From an uncultured Microbulbifer sp. (lineage in GTDB: Bacteria; Pseudomonadota; Gammaproteobacteria; Pseudomonadales; Cellvibrionaceae), in assembly GCF_913055755.1 (NCBI RefSeq), contig NZ_CAJXKH010000037.1, positions 1-33,879 on the forward strand: 33,879 nucleotides of DNA. Reading direction: 5' to 3'. Both the position numbers and the translations under genes were made by a program. Within the stretch, counting starts at the first letter, position 1. Every line of letters begins with the position of its first letter. Positions 17,467 through 25,573 of this stretch are shown piece by piece. The notes under the pieces are model-generated. The model was given only the letters and a program-made list of their open reading frames with translations. It searched no databases and was not told the origin of the DNA.

Positions 17467-17563
17467 GTTTTCCTCGTTATATCTTCTGGTTTTTACAAAC
17501 AGGCAAAGAGGGAGTCTCGACGGTAAGACAGGCATCCGTGAGCCATCCTTGGCCCGCAACGGT

Positions 17564-17599
17564 CGACTTTATTAAAGTCGCCACAGAAGTAACGAGTAA
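17564..17599 (-). promoter_or_regulatory. Promoter with 17-bp palindromic operator for the M6 protease
   Basis: Minus strand: -35 TTACTC (17599-17594), 17-bp spacer, -10 TTTAAT (17576-17571). The perfect palindrome CGACTTTAATAAAGTCG (17564-17580, 8-1-8) covers the -10 box. A direct repeat of AGTAACGA (plus strand, 17589-17603) overlaps the -35. The rest of the gap 17467-17780 shows no credible gene; a 76-codon frame there lacks a ribosome site. Confidence 0.5.
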
Positions 17600-17780
17600 C
17601 GAACAAGAATGCGTAATGAAAAGCGCGCCTAAATGCTGGAAGCAGGAAAAATACTGGATTTGCCGGGGATTTTTGCAGGAAATTCAAAGTAAACGATACG
17701 AGGGTACCATTTAAGCCGGGCATCTCGGGTGGGATTGTCCCGTCACTTGCAGTCTGTTTGGGAGCTCGGCGTATTCTGAC

Positions 17781-19100
17781 TCAACCGGCGGGTTTCCAGG
17801 GAAGCCACAGCCGCACCTGCAGTCCGCCATCCGCGCGATTATGCAGGCGGATATTGCCACCGTGTGCGTCGGCTATTTCCCGGCACAGGGCTAATCCGAG
17901 CCCAACGCCATGGGGTTTGGTGGAGAAAAATGGCAACAGTGCCTGCTGCAGAATCTTGTCGTTCATTCCGGGGCCGCGGTCGCTGACGGTAATCAACTGG
18001 CCGTGGGCGTCGGTCTCTATCTGCAGCGTAATATCCTCGGCACTGCTACCGGATTCTGCAGCGTTTTTCAGCAGGTTCAATAGTGCCTGTTCGATTTGTG
18101 CCGGATCGAAAAATCCCGCGCGTTCAGGCAGGCTGCCGACCAGCCGAAACGGATGCAGTGGCTGGACGCCGTTGATCAGTCTGGTCCAGGTTACTTCTTC
18201 GCAGACCGGCGGCGGCAGTTTGGCAAAGCGTGCGTAACCCTGGGTGAAGTCCGTGAGGTGACGGCAGCGCTCGGCAATGACATCGAACACCCCTGCGAGT
18301 TGTTGTGACTGCAGTTTTTCCGACAGCAGCTTGCCGCTGTGGGCCATGGATGAGATGGGGGCGAGGGAGTTGTTCAGCTCGTGGCTGATCAGGCGGATGA
18401 CTTTTTTCCACACCTGCACTTCCGCCCGCGTCAGTTCCCGGGTCATTTCCCGCAGCAGTACCAGCCTGTGCTTTTGTGAATTGAGCACAAAGGTGCTGTT
18501 GCTGATGTGCAGGGTGTGGCTGCTTTCCTGGTCCAGGTAGCTGGTCAATCCGTCCTGCCGCTGTTCGATGGCCTGGGCGATTTCCGGCGGGCAGTGGGGC
18601 AGCACCTGCGCCAGGGTATGTCCCTGCAGTGGCCTGCCGCCATACAGCAGGTGGCGGGCACTGGTGTTGGCATAGATGATGTGCTCACCCTGATCGATCA
18701 GCAGCAGTGCCAGCGGTGAACTCTGGATCACGGTATCCAGCAATAGTTCCCGCTGGTGGATGTGCGCCCGTTCCTGCCGCAGGATCTCTCCCACCTCGTT
18801 ATACAGCGCTGCCAGTTCCCCCAGCTGGTCCCGTTTTTTGATTGCCAGGGAGATGGAAAAGTCACCGTCGCGAAAATTCAGCAGGCCGCCGTGGATACTC
18901 TCCAGCGCGCGGTTGAGTCTGCTGGTGAGTGGCCGCAACAGTATCCAGATGGCGATGATTGCCAGTAGCAACCCCGTGCTCCAGGCGAGCCAGGGATCGG
19001 TGCCGAACTGCTGTAGCGCGAGCGGGGCGGATGTTCCCAGAATCACCGCGATCAGGGCGTTGGCAAAAATCCGGCCCTCGATGGATGTGCGCCCGGCCAT
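17781..19100 (-). CDS. NtrY-like sensor histidine kinase
   Basis: A 439-aa inner-membrane kinase. Two membrane helices (about 11-30 and 38-56) flank a very short periplasmic loop, so it may sense within the membrane. HAMP-like segment 57-110, PAS domain about 115-215 (LLDTVIQSSPLALLLIDQGEHIIYAN). The dimerisation helix has the phospho-acceptor H240 in RLISHELNNSLAPI, typical of NtrB/NtrY kinases. The ATPase domain has the N-box LLNLLKNAAESG, DRGPGM and GVGLGLALCREIADAHGG. Its ATG overlaps the stop of the regulator gene by one base (TGATG), so the pair is translationally coupled. It is the last gene of the exporter operon; no clear terminator follows. Confidence 0.93.
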   Translation of the reverse strand: MAGRTSIEGRIFANALIAVILGTSAPLALQQFGTDPWLAWSTGLLLAIIAIWILLRPLTSRLNRALESIHGGLLNFRDGDFSISLAIKKRDQLGELAALYNEVGEILRQERAHIHQRELLLDTVIQSSPLALLLIDQGEHIIYANTSARHLLYGGRPLQGHTLAQVLPHCPPEIAQAIEQRQDGLTSYLDQESSHTLHISNSTFVLNSQKHRLVLLREMTRELTRAEVQVWKKVIRLISHELNNSLAPISSMAHSGKLLSEKLQSQQLAGVFDVIAERCRHLTDFTQGYARFAKLPPPVCEEVTWTRLINGVQPLHPFRLVGSLPERAGFFDPAQIEQALLNLLKNAAESGSSAEDITLQIETDAHGQLITVSDRGPGMNDKILQQALLPFFSTKPHGVGLGLALCREIADAHGGNIRLHNRADGGLQVRLWLPWKPAG

Positions 19101-20449
19101 CAGTAGGGAATACCGAATTTGTCGAGGCGGCGGTAGAGCGCCTGCCGACTGAGGCCGAGTTCGCGAGCGGCCTGGGCGATGATGCCGTTACAGTTGGCGA
19201 GGGTCTGCTCCAGCAGTTCGCGGCTGGGTTCGAAACTGTGTTCCGGTGCTTTCTGCAGCGCCTCGTCCGGCAGTGCGAGGGTTTCCTCATCGATGGTGTC
19301 GCCGCGGGTGAGCACCGATGCGCGCTGCATGACGTTCTGCAATTCGCGCACGTTTCCGGGCCAGGGGTAGCGCAGCATGCGCTGCTGGGCCTGCGGGCTG
19401 AGTTTCTTGCCGCTGTGGAAGAGGAAGGCGCGGGCCAGCGGCAGCAGGTCTTCCGGGCGCTCACTGAGCGCGGGAAGCTTCAGTTCGATCACGTTGAGGC
19501 GGTAGAACAGGTCCTGGCGGAAGCTGCCGTCTGCGATCATCTGCGGCAGGTTGCTGTTGGTGGCGCTGATCACGCGCACACGCACCTTGCGGGTGTGGCT
19601 GCTGCCGAGGCGCTGGAATTCGCCGGTCTGCAGTACCCGCAGCAGTTTTACCTGGCCGCTGGCTGAGAGTTCGCCGATTTCATCGAGAAACAGGGTGCCG
19701 CCGTCGGCAGCTTCAAAGCGTCCCTGGCGGGCTTTGTTGCCGGAGCCGGTGTAGGCGCCGGCCTCGGCACCGAAGAGTTCCGCTTCCATCAGTTCTTCCG
19801 GCAGGGCGCCGACGTTGACCTTGATGTAGGGGCCGTTTTTGACGCTGGAGTTGGCCTGCACGATGTCGGCAATTTTTTCCTTGCCGGCGCCGTTGGGACC
19901 GGTGATCAGTACCGGGACGTCGGAGTGCGCTACCTGGGTGGCCATTTCCAGCAGCTTCTGCACGCTGTTGCTGCGGTAGACGATTCCCTGGAGGTCGAAT
20001 TGCTGTTGCAGCTGTGCCCGCGCCTGTTGTTCGCGGCTCTGGGCCTGGCGCTGCTGTTGCTGCAGTTCGTGCAGTTCCATCAGGTTTTTGATGGTGGCGA
20101 TGAGTTTGTTGTCGTCCCAGGGTTTACCGACGTAGTCGGCGGCACCGGCCTTGACCAGCTCCACGGCCATTTCCAGCTGGGTCCAGGCAGTGAGCAGGAT
20201 GACCGGGATATCCGGCTGCAGTTCACGCAGGGCGAAAAACAGCGCGCGGCCCTCTTCGCCGGAGGTGGTATCGGCGGTGAAGTTCATGTCCTGGATCACC
20301 AGGCTGATATCCGGGTTTTCCCGCAGCAGTTGCAGGCCGGCCTGGGGCGTAATTGCGCTCAGGGTTTCGATATCGTGGAGGGACAACAACAGGGAGAGGG
20401 CGGAGATGATGCCGGCGTTGTCGTCGATGATCAGTATTTTGTCCAACAC
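19100..20449 (-). CDS. NtrC-family sigma-54-dependent response regulator
   Basis: A 449-aa activator. The receiver domain has acidic residues IIDDN and phospho-acceptor D54 (VIQDMNF), with Lys in VGKPWDD. The AAA+ domain has Walker A GPNGAGKE (184-191; the usual form is GESGTGKE), sigma-54 contact loop GAYTGS (231-236; canonical GAFTGA, key Thr kept), Walker B GGTLFLDEIGE and sensor RVISATNSNLPQMI. The C-terminal Fis-type helix-turn-helix is NGIIAQAARELGLSRQALYRRL. It lies between the permeases and its kinase. It is a strong candidate to act on the -24/-12 promoter at 25484 that heads the same operon. A dispersed structured element occupies the gap upstream. Confidence 0.94.
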   Translation of the reverse strand: MLDKILIIDDNAGIISALSLLLSLHDIETLSAITPQAGLQLLRENPDISLVIQDMNFTADTTSGEEGRALFFALRELQPDIPVILLTAWTQLEMAVELVKAGAADYVGKPWDDNKLIATIKNLMELHELQQQQRQAQSREQQARAQLQQQFDLQGIVYRSNSVQKLLEMATQVAHSDVPVLITGPNGAGKEKIADIVQANSSVKNGPYIKVNVGALPEELMEAELFGAEAGAYTGSGNKARQGRFEAADGGTLFLDEIGELSASGQVKLLRVLQTGEFQRLGSSHTRKVRVRVISATNSNLPQMIADGSFRQDLFYRLNVIELKLPALSERPEDLLPLARAFLFHSGKKLSPQAQQRMLRYPWPGNVRELQNVMQRASVLTRGDTIDEETLALPDEALQKAPEHSFEPSRELLEQTLANCNGIIAQAARELGLSRQALYRRLDKFGIPY

Positions 20450-20497
20450 ACGTTCCCTGTTGCGGTGTTCCTATTTTATTTCAGTGGCGGTCCTGCA

Positions 20498-20591
20498 CCC
20501 GATAGGGGATTACGGGACACGCCGTGAACCCATCCATGGGGGCTCTTCTAAAACATCCCTGTTTTAGAAGGTCCCGTAATCCCCTATCGGG
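20498..20591 (-). repeat. Dispersed structured element, copy E1
   Basis: Outer arms 20498-20518 and 20571-20591 pair perfectly over 21 bp. Reading the minus strand: arm, then hairpin 1 (20570-20545; 10-bp stem CTTCTAAAAC/GTTTTAGAAG, hexaloop AGGGAT). The 22-nt module (20544-20523) follows, with hairpin 2 CCCA-TGGA-TGGG and then TTCACG, GCGT and the second arm. It sits between permease 2 and the response regulator on the transcribed strand of the operon. Confidence 0.85.
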
Positions 20592-20631
20592 CGCGGGACC
20601 TTAGCATCGAGATTCTACTTCGTAGCGGCTA

Positions 20632-21837
20632 TTAAACGCTGCGGGTTGCCATGGCCGGTGAGATATTTGCGGCGCGCAGTGCCGGCACCAGCGCTGCGGC
20701 GACGCTGACAGCGAGCAGTATAAAGGCACAGACCACGGTTGTAGACAGCGGCAGTGCCGGTTGTCCGAATTCGCTGGCCAGGAACTGGTTGAAAATCTGT
20801 GCCGCGGCAACGCCCAGCAGGATACCGGTTGCGGCGATCATCAGGTTTTCCAGCAGGAAGTAGCGGCTGATGGCGGTGCGGGTGGCGCCGAGGGCGCGGC
20901 GCACGCCGATCTGCTTCTGCCGCTGGGTGATCCAGAATACGGTCAGGCCGACGATGCCGAGGGCGACGATAAAGGTCAGCAGGCCGACAACACCACCCAG
21001 TACGTTGATCATGGTGTTGTCGCCGGCATAGTAGCGGGACTTGCGGTCTTCCAGGGTTCTGACAGTGATCACTCGCTGGTTGTCGCGCTCGGCCAGTTTT
21101 TCTTCCACCAGTTTCATCACCTCGTCGCGCTGACCCTTTTCGGCGCGAATGATGTAGTAGTGCCATCTTTCCTGGATTGCCGGGAAGAAGACGCCGCGAC
21201 CTGCCACTTGAGAGTTGGGCCATGACCCCAGGTTGCGCTCGACGATACCGATGATTTCCATCGGCTGGTCGGCGCCACCGAAATAGACCGGTTTACCGAG
21301 GGCATCGCCTTCGGGGTAGAGGGCATCGGCAAGTTTCTGGGTGACGATGGCAATGTCCGGGCGCCAGTTGCTGCTCGGCGACATCTCGCGAATTTCATTT
21401 GCGCGGAAGTTGCGGCCGGCAATCAGCTTCATGCCCAGCGCGTCGATCAGTTGCTCGTCAGCGGTGAAGTAGTTGGCACCGGTGGCGCCCACTTCCTGGT
21501 TCGGCTGGGTATAGAAGCCGCTGGAGGAGCCACTGCCGGAAAGCGGCAGATGGTTGCTGATCGAGGCGGCAGCGACGCCGGGCAGGGCGCGGATCATGTC
21601 CAGGTCCAGGCGAAACGCATGCTGCATGTCGTAATCTTTCGGAATGGCCATAAAGTTTGCGGTGACAATATCCTGTTCTGCCACCCCGGTGGGGCGATTG
21701 ATATTGTGCAGACGCTCCTGGATAACCACCATGGCATTGCTCACGATGGCGAGGGTAAGTCCCAGCTGCAGGGCGATTAGCAGCGCGGAAATTTTGTGGC
21801 GCCAGAGTGCGGATAAAATGGGTCTCAATTCCAGCAT
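20632..21837 (-). CDS. ABC transporter FtsX/MacB-type permease 2
   Basis: A 401-aa inner-membrane subunit. The start MLELRPILSAL at 21837 is eight bases after the stop of permease 1. One N-terminal membrane helix (ISALLIALQLGLTLAIVSNAMVV) is followed by a large periplasmic MacB-type domain (about 45-270). Three C-terminal helices carry the FtsX signature, with QKQIGVRRALGATRTAISRYFLLENLMI. The two permeases presumably form a heterodimer over the ATPase at 23172. Such type VII (mechanotransmission) ABC systems move peptides, lipoproteins or toxic compounds from the periplasm with an adaptor; the substrate cannot be inferred. Confidence 0.92.
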   Translation of the reverse strand: MLELRPILSALWRHKISALLIALQLGLTLAIVSNAMVVIQERLHNINRPTGVAEQDIVTANFMAIPKDYDMQHAFRLDLDMIRALPGVAAASISNHLPLSGSGSSSGFYTQPNQEVGATGANYFTADEQLIDALGMKLIAGRNFRANEIREMSPSSNWRPDIAIVTQKLADALYPEGDALGKPVYFGGADQPMEIIGIVERNLGSWPNSQVAGRGVFFPAIQERWHYYIIRAEKGQRDEVMKLVEEKLAERDNQRVITVRTLEDRKSRYYAGDNTMINVLGGVVGLLTFIVALGIVGLTVFWITQRQKQIGVRRALGATRTAISRYFLLENLMIAATGILLGVAAAQIFNQFLASEFGQPALPLSTTVVCAFILLAVSVAAALVPALRAANISPAMATRSV

Positions 21838-21845
21838 GACGGGCC

Positions 21846-23159
21846 TCACTGGGTTTTCAGGTAAATGGACGGGTTGGTGCGGCTGATGCGCCAGGCTGGG
21901 TATAGCCCTGCAAGCAGGCTGGCGAAGATGGCGAGGCCGATGGCGGAGAGCATCATCATCCAGTCCATCGACGCGATGCGATCCAGGTAGCCCTGTTGCA
22001 GGTGCCGGATCAGGGTCAGCCCGCCAAGGGTCAGCAGAATGCCAAACAGTCCGCCGGCAAATCCGATGCAGGCACTCTCGACCAGGTGCTGGCTGAAGAT
22101 GGCGTTGCGACTGGCGCCCAGCGCGCGGCGCACGCCGGCTTCGGGGGCCTTGCGCAGGAACTTGGCCAGCAGCAGGGCAACCGCGTTCACCAGGCATACC
22201 AGCAGGAATGCCAGTGACAGCCAGCTGAGCATGCGGTCGTCACCGTCCACCACTTCGTTCAGCAGCAGCCATTCGGAGGGATGGCTGAGGCCAAATTTGA
22301 GCGGGCGTGGGAAGCGGCCCTGTTCTTTCTGTTCGCTGATAAATCCGGTGAGGTATTCCCGGTATTTTTCTACCTGCTGCGGTGTGTCCAGCTGTACCCA
22401 GTACTGCAGCCACACCGATTCGCTGCCGAGGCGATCCTCGTAGCTTTTAATATCTTCATTTTTCCAGCCGTTGGTGTTGCCCCAGGGATAAATCTCGAAA
22501 TTGCGGTGCAGGCCGAACGGGATAAATATCTCTGCGGAGTCGTTGAAGTGACCGTTGTTGAGGTCGTGCACTTTCGGGCTCGGGTTCCAGTTCTTGGTAA
22601 CTCCCACCACGGTAAACGGTGCGCCGTTGAAATTGACGGTGCGACCCACACTGTTTTCGCCGCCGAACAGTTTTTCGTTGGTGGCTTGTGACAGCACAAT
22701 TTGTTTTACGGGGCTGGTATCGGCTTCTTTTTCCCAGGTGTTACCGTACAGGAACGGAATGCCAAACAGGGCGAAGAAATCCCGGCTGGTTACGCGGCCA
22801 TCGGCGGTAAACGGACGTATTTCCGAGTTTTCCAGACTGATGGGCCCGCCCCAGCGGTGCATGGCGACCTGGTGGGTGGGAATATCGGAGCGCAACAGGC
22901 TCGTCGCATCCTTGTAGGTGACCTGCCACGGCATCTCGCTGGGGTTGTCCGCGGCCTCGTGGGGATCCCAGCCGTCCAGCTGTACGGCATACAGCACATC
23001 GTCTTTTGCTTCCAGTGCGTTGCGGGACATCATGTAGTTGAGTGTGAGGGTGGTCATGGCAGCCCCCACGCCGACGGCGATGGCAGCGACCATCAGCGCG
23101 CTCAATATGGGGGTGCGGCGCAGGCTGCGCAGCGCCAGGGACATGTAGTATCCAATCAT
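21846..23159 (-). CDS. ABC transporter FtsX/MacB-type permease 1
   Basis: A 437-aa permease with the same layout as permease 2: N-terminal helix (ILSALMVAAIAVGVGAAMTTL), then a periplasmic MacB domain of about 250 residues (SRDFFALFGIPFLYGN, VGRTVNFNGAPFTVVGV). Three C-terminal helices follow, with APEAGVRRALGASRNAIFSQHLVES and SLLAGLYPAWRISRTNP. It shares only family-level similarity with permease 2. It is 12 nt downstream of the ATPase gene and 8 nt upstream of permease 2. MacB proper fuses ATPase and permease; here they are separate, as in the YknXYZ layout. Confidence 0.92.
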   Translation of the reverse strand: MIGYYMSLALRSLRRTPILSALMVAAIAVGVGAAMTTLTLNYMMSRNALEAKDDVLYAVQLDGWDPHEAADNPSEMPWQVTYKDATSLLRSDIPTHQVAMHRWGGPISLENSEIRPFTADGRVTSRDFFALFGIPFLYGNTWEKEADTSPVKQIVLSQATNEKLFGGENSVGRTVNFNGAPFTVVGVTKNWNPSPKVHDLNNGHFNDSAEIFIPFGLHRNFEIYPWGNTNGWKNEDIKSYEDRLGSESVWLQYWVQLDTPQQVEKYREYLTGFISEQKEQGRFPRPLKFGLSHPSEWLLLNEVVDGDDRMLSWLSLAFLLVCLVNAVALLLAKFLRKAPEAGVRRALGASRNAIFSQHLVESACIGFAGGLFGILLTLGGLTLIRHLQQGYLDRIASMDWMMMLSAIGLAIFASLLAGLYPAWRISRTNPSIYLKTQ

Positions 23160-23171
23160 TGTGGTACTCCT

Positions 23172-23873
23172 TTACGCGGTGGCTACTTCGGCCGCGGCCG
23201 CTGTCTGGCGCAGGTCGGAAACCTGGCCGTCGACGATCTGAATGTTGCGCTGGGCGCGACGGGCGAGGTCCGGGTCGTGGGTGACCATGATGATGGTGGT
23301 GCCCCATTCGTTGATGAATTCCAGCAGTTCCATGACCTGGCGGGCCATCAGTGAGTCGAGGTTTCCTGTCGGTTCGTCCGCGAGCAGGAAGCGGGGTTCG
23401 CCGGCCAGGGCGCGGGCGATGGCGACGCGCTGCTGCTGGCCGCCGGACAGCTGTGCGGGCAGGTGCTTGGCGCGCGCGGAGAGGCCGACCTGTTCGAGGG
23501 ATTTTTCGATGCGACGGCGGCGCTCTTTGGCGTTGAAGCCGCGGTAGCGCAGGGGGACGTCGATGTTATCGAACAGGTTGAGGTCGGGGATCAGATTGAA
23601 GCCCTGGAAAATAAAGCCGATTTTTTCGTTGCGCAGGTGTGAGCGGTCGCGATCGGAGAGGCCGCCGACTTCCTGGCCGTCCAGCAGGTATTCGCCGCCG
23701 GTGGGGGTTTCCAGCAGGCCGGCGATGTTGAGGAAGGTGGTTTTACCGGAGCCACTGGGGCCGGTGACGGAAACAAATTCCCCTTCGTTCACTTCCAGGC
23801 TGAAATCCCGGAGTGCGTGAGTCTCGATGGTATCGGTACGGTAGCTTTTGCGGATGTTGTGCATTTTCAGCAT
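23172..23873 (-). CDS. ABC transporter ATP-binding protein (LolD/MacB type)
   Basis: A 233-aa cytoplasmic ATPase that powers the two FtsX-type permeases. Walker A GPSGSGKTTFLN, Q-loop FIFQGFNLIPDLNLFDNI, signature LSGGQQQRVAIARAL, Walker B FLLADEPTGNLDS and the switch His in IMVTHDPDLA are all intact. NLIPDLNLFDNIDVPL is characteristic of the MacB/LolD/FtsE group. AAGGAA precedes the ATG by seven bases. The 210-nt gap to the adaptor gene upstream holds structured element E2. Confidence 0.95.
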   Translation of the reverse strand: MLKMHNIRKSYRTDTIETHALRDFSLEVNEGEFVSVTGPSGSGKTTFLNIAGLLETPTGGEYLLDGQEVGGLSDRDRSHLRNEKIGFIFQGFNLIPDLNLFDNIDVPLRYRGFNAKERRRRIEKSLEQVGLSARAKHLPAQLSGGQQQRVAIARALAGEPRFLLADEPTGNLDSLMARQVMELLEFINEWGTTIIMVTHDPDLARRAQRNIQIVDGQVSDLRQTAAAAEVATA

Positions 23874-23935
23874 GGTGGAGTTCCTTGTCTGCTAGTTCGT
23901 ATGTAGTTATCTGATAATTCTGTGGCGGTGCAGCT

Positions 23936-24043
23936 GCCGATTGTTGTTTGCGAGACACGAGCTAGGCGCCCCCTCGTGAATCCATCCCCGGGGACTTGTC
24001 GAAAAGGTCCCTCTTTTCGACAGTCTCGCAAACAACAATCGGC
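23936..24043 (-). repeat. Dispersed structured element, copy E2
   Basis: Outer arms 23936-23956 and 24023-24043 pair perfectly over 21 bp, with sequence unrelated to the E1 arms. Minus strand: hairpin 1 (24022-23997; stem TGTCGAAAAG/CTTTTCGACA, hexaloop AGGGAC), then the 22-nt module 23996-23975 with the GGGGATG core and TTCACG. An extra hairpin CACGAG/CTCGTG (23956-23961 with 23973-23978) is unique to this copy. It lies between the adaptor and ATPase genes on the transcribed strand. Confidence 0.83.
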
Positions 24044-24083
24044 ATCAGCCCCTTCTCGTTTAACTTCCTAGTGTTCGAAAACC

Positions 24084-25364
24084 CTATTCTTTCAGCGCAA
24101 CCAGCTGCGCCTTGTCCAGCTCTTCTGCGGAAGAGGTAATAATCTGGTCGCCTTCCTTCAGCCCGGACACAATCTCAACCTGGTTGAGGCCCAGCGCGCC
24201 GATGGTGATCGGTACTTTTACTGCCTGGCTTTGATCGTTCAGCTTCCACGCAAAGCGGCCGCCGGTCTGATCCAGAAAAGCGCCGCGCTTGACCAGGATG
24301 ACGTTGTTGCGGTTTTCCAGCAGGACGCGGGCGGTAAGGCGCAGGTTCTGGCGCAGGTTGCCGGGCTGCTCGCCGGTGAAGCGCACGCGGGCGACCACCT
24401 GGTTGTCGATCACTTCGGGAGCAATGGCGGTAATTTCGCCCGGCAGTTTCCTGCCGCCCATGTTGATTTCCACCGCCATGGCGAGGCCGAGGTCGTCGGC
24501 GTAGTTTTCCGGTACCGCGGCTTCCAGTTCGAAGCTGGTAAGGTCGACCACGGTGAGCAGCGGTGTGTTGGCGGCGACGGCGGAGCGCTGGGTGGCGGCG
24601 AGGCTGCCGATGGTGCCGTCTACCGGGGAGACGATGTGCAGTTCGTTGACCTTGCGCTGCAGTTCTTCCATTTGCAGCTTCTGCTGGTCTACCTGCAGCT
24701 GCAGGGTCTGGGTCTCGAACGAGAGGGCTTCGTTTTCCAGTGCGGCGTTCTGCACTGCCTGTTCGTATTCCAGTTCGGCACGGGCGAGGTCGTCGCTGGC
24801 CTTTTCGTAGTCGAGCTGGGAAATGATCTGTTTTTCCATGGACAGCTCGGCGCGCTTCAGTTCGCGCTGGGCCGCGGCGAGGTCCACCTTGGCGAGGTCC
24901 GCCTTCTGGGTGTTTTCCAGACGCTGGCGCTTGGCCTGAATCTTCTGCCGCTCCAGTTCCACGCTGAGCTTGCTGTACAGGGCGCTCTCCTGTGCCAGCT
25001 GGTTTTGCAGTTCCGGGCTGTCCACTTCCGCCAGCAGCTGGCCGCGCTCTACCGTGTCACCGGCCTTGACCGCGAACTTCACGATGCCCTGTGCCGGGCT
25101 GAACAGGGTAGGGCTGTTGGCTGCCACCACCTTGCCCTGAACCACCAGGTCCCGCACCAGGTCGCCGCGCTCCACCTGGGCGATATTAATGCGCGACAGG
25201 GACAGGCTGGCGTCCACCGCGTTGGTGCTCTGCCAGCTGAACAGCCCCCAAACCACAAACGCGCCCGCGGCCAGGCCGAGCCCAGCGCGTTTCAGCAGTT
25301 GTGGATTTTTCCAGTAGCTGGTCGGTGCAAGTCGGACGTCTTGCCCCGAGGTATCTCTGATCAT
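24084..25364 (-). CDS. HlyD/MacA-type periplasmic adaptor subunit
   Basis: A 426-aa membrane-fusion protein, first gene of the exporter operon. Short cytoplasmic N-terminus, one membrane helix (AGLGLAAGAFVVWGLFSW), then a split biotinyl/lipoyl-like domain (GIVKFAVKAGDTVERGQLLAEVDSPEL ... HIVSPVDGTIGSLAA). A long coiled-coil hairpin lies between (about 115-255, rich in Gln, Glu, Leu and Arg). Beta-barrel and membrane-proximal domains follow (FELEAAVPENYADDLGLAMAVEI; IGALGLNQVEIVSGLKEGDQII). It should link the FtsX-type permeases to an outer-membrane channel; no TolC-like gene is in the window. The leader carries a -24/-12 promoter, making this operon a likely target of the co-encoded NtrC-type regulator. 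Confidence 0.93.
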   Translation of the reverse strand: MIRDTSGQDVRLAPTSYWKNPQLLKRAGLGLAAGAFVVWGLFSWQSTNAVDASLSLSRINIAQVERGDLVRDLVVQGKVVAANSPTLFSPAQGIVKFAVKAGDTVERGQLLAEVDSPELQNQLAQESALYSKLSVELERQKIQAKRQRLENTQKADLAKVDLAAAQRELKRAELSMEKQIISQLDYEKASDDLARAELEYEQAVQNAALENEALSFETQTLQLQVDQQKLQMEELQRKVNELHIVSPVDGTIGSLAATQRSAVAANTPLLTVVDLTSFELEAAVPENYADDLGLAMAVEINMGGRKLPGEITAIAPEVIDNQVVARVRFTGEQPGNLRQNLRLTARVLLENRNNVILVKRGAFLDQTGGRFAWKLNDQSQAVKVPITIGALGLNQVEIVSGLKEGDQIITSSAEELDKAQLVALKE

Positions 25365-25439
25365 GTGTTTCCCAAGTAATCTTCTGCTGGCTCTATTGGC
25401 CTTGTGCCTTCTATGACGCAGTGGTTTTGGCCGTTGGAT

Positions 25440-25466
25440 GCAAATGCGGATTTCGGTTGCATTTGC
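25440..25466 (-). other. Leader hairpin at the start of the exporter transcript
   Basis: GCAAATGC (25440-25447) and GCATTTGC (25459-25466) pair around an 11-nt loop. If transcription starts near 25473 the hairpin begins within about ten nucleotides of the 5' end and may stabilise the mRNA. Confidence 0.4.
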
Positions 25467-25483
25467 GGATGCACAGGCCTTAT

Positions 25484-25499
25484 CGCAATCGCCGTGCCA
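25484..25499 (-). promoter_or_regulatory. Sigma-54 (-24/-12) promoter of the exporter/two-component operon
   Basis: The minus strand reads TGGCACGGCGATTGCG, matching TGGCACG-N4-TTGC with ten bases between the GG and GC dinucleotides. It lies 120 nt upstream of the adaptor ATG. A sigma-54 activator is encoded in the same operon. Confidence 0.82.
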
Positions 25500-25573
25500 A
25501 GATGGTTTTATTTGTTAACTCATTGAAAATTAAAGGAAAAATATTTTTTCAGGGTTGCGCGGAGTGAAAGCAG

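Noticed and set aside
17493..17723. A 76-codon minus-strand frame upstream of the M6 protease
   Set aside because: It covers the protease promoter and palindrome, lacks a ribosome site and resembles no family.
20498..24043. E1/E2 inverted repeats as IS or integron attC remnants
   Set aside because: No transposase, no target duplication and no attC core triplets; the fixed inner hairpins and differing arms do not fit terminal repeats of one IS.
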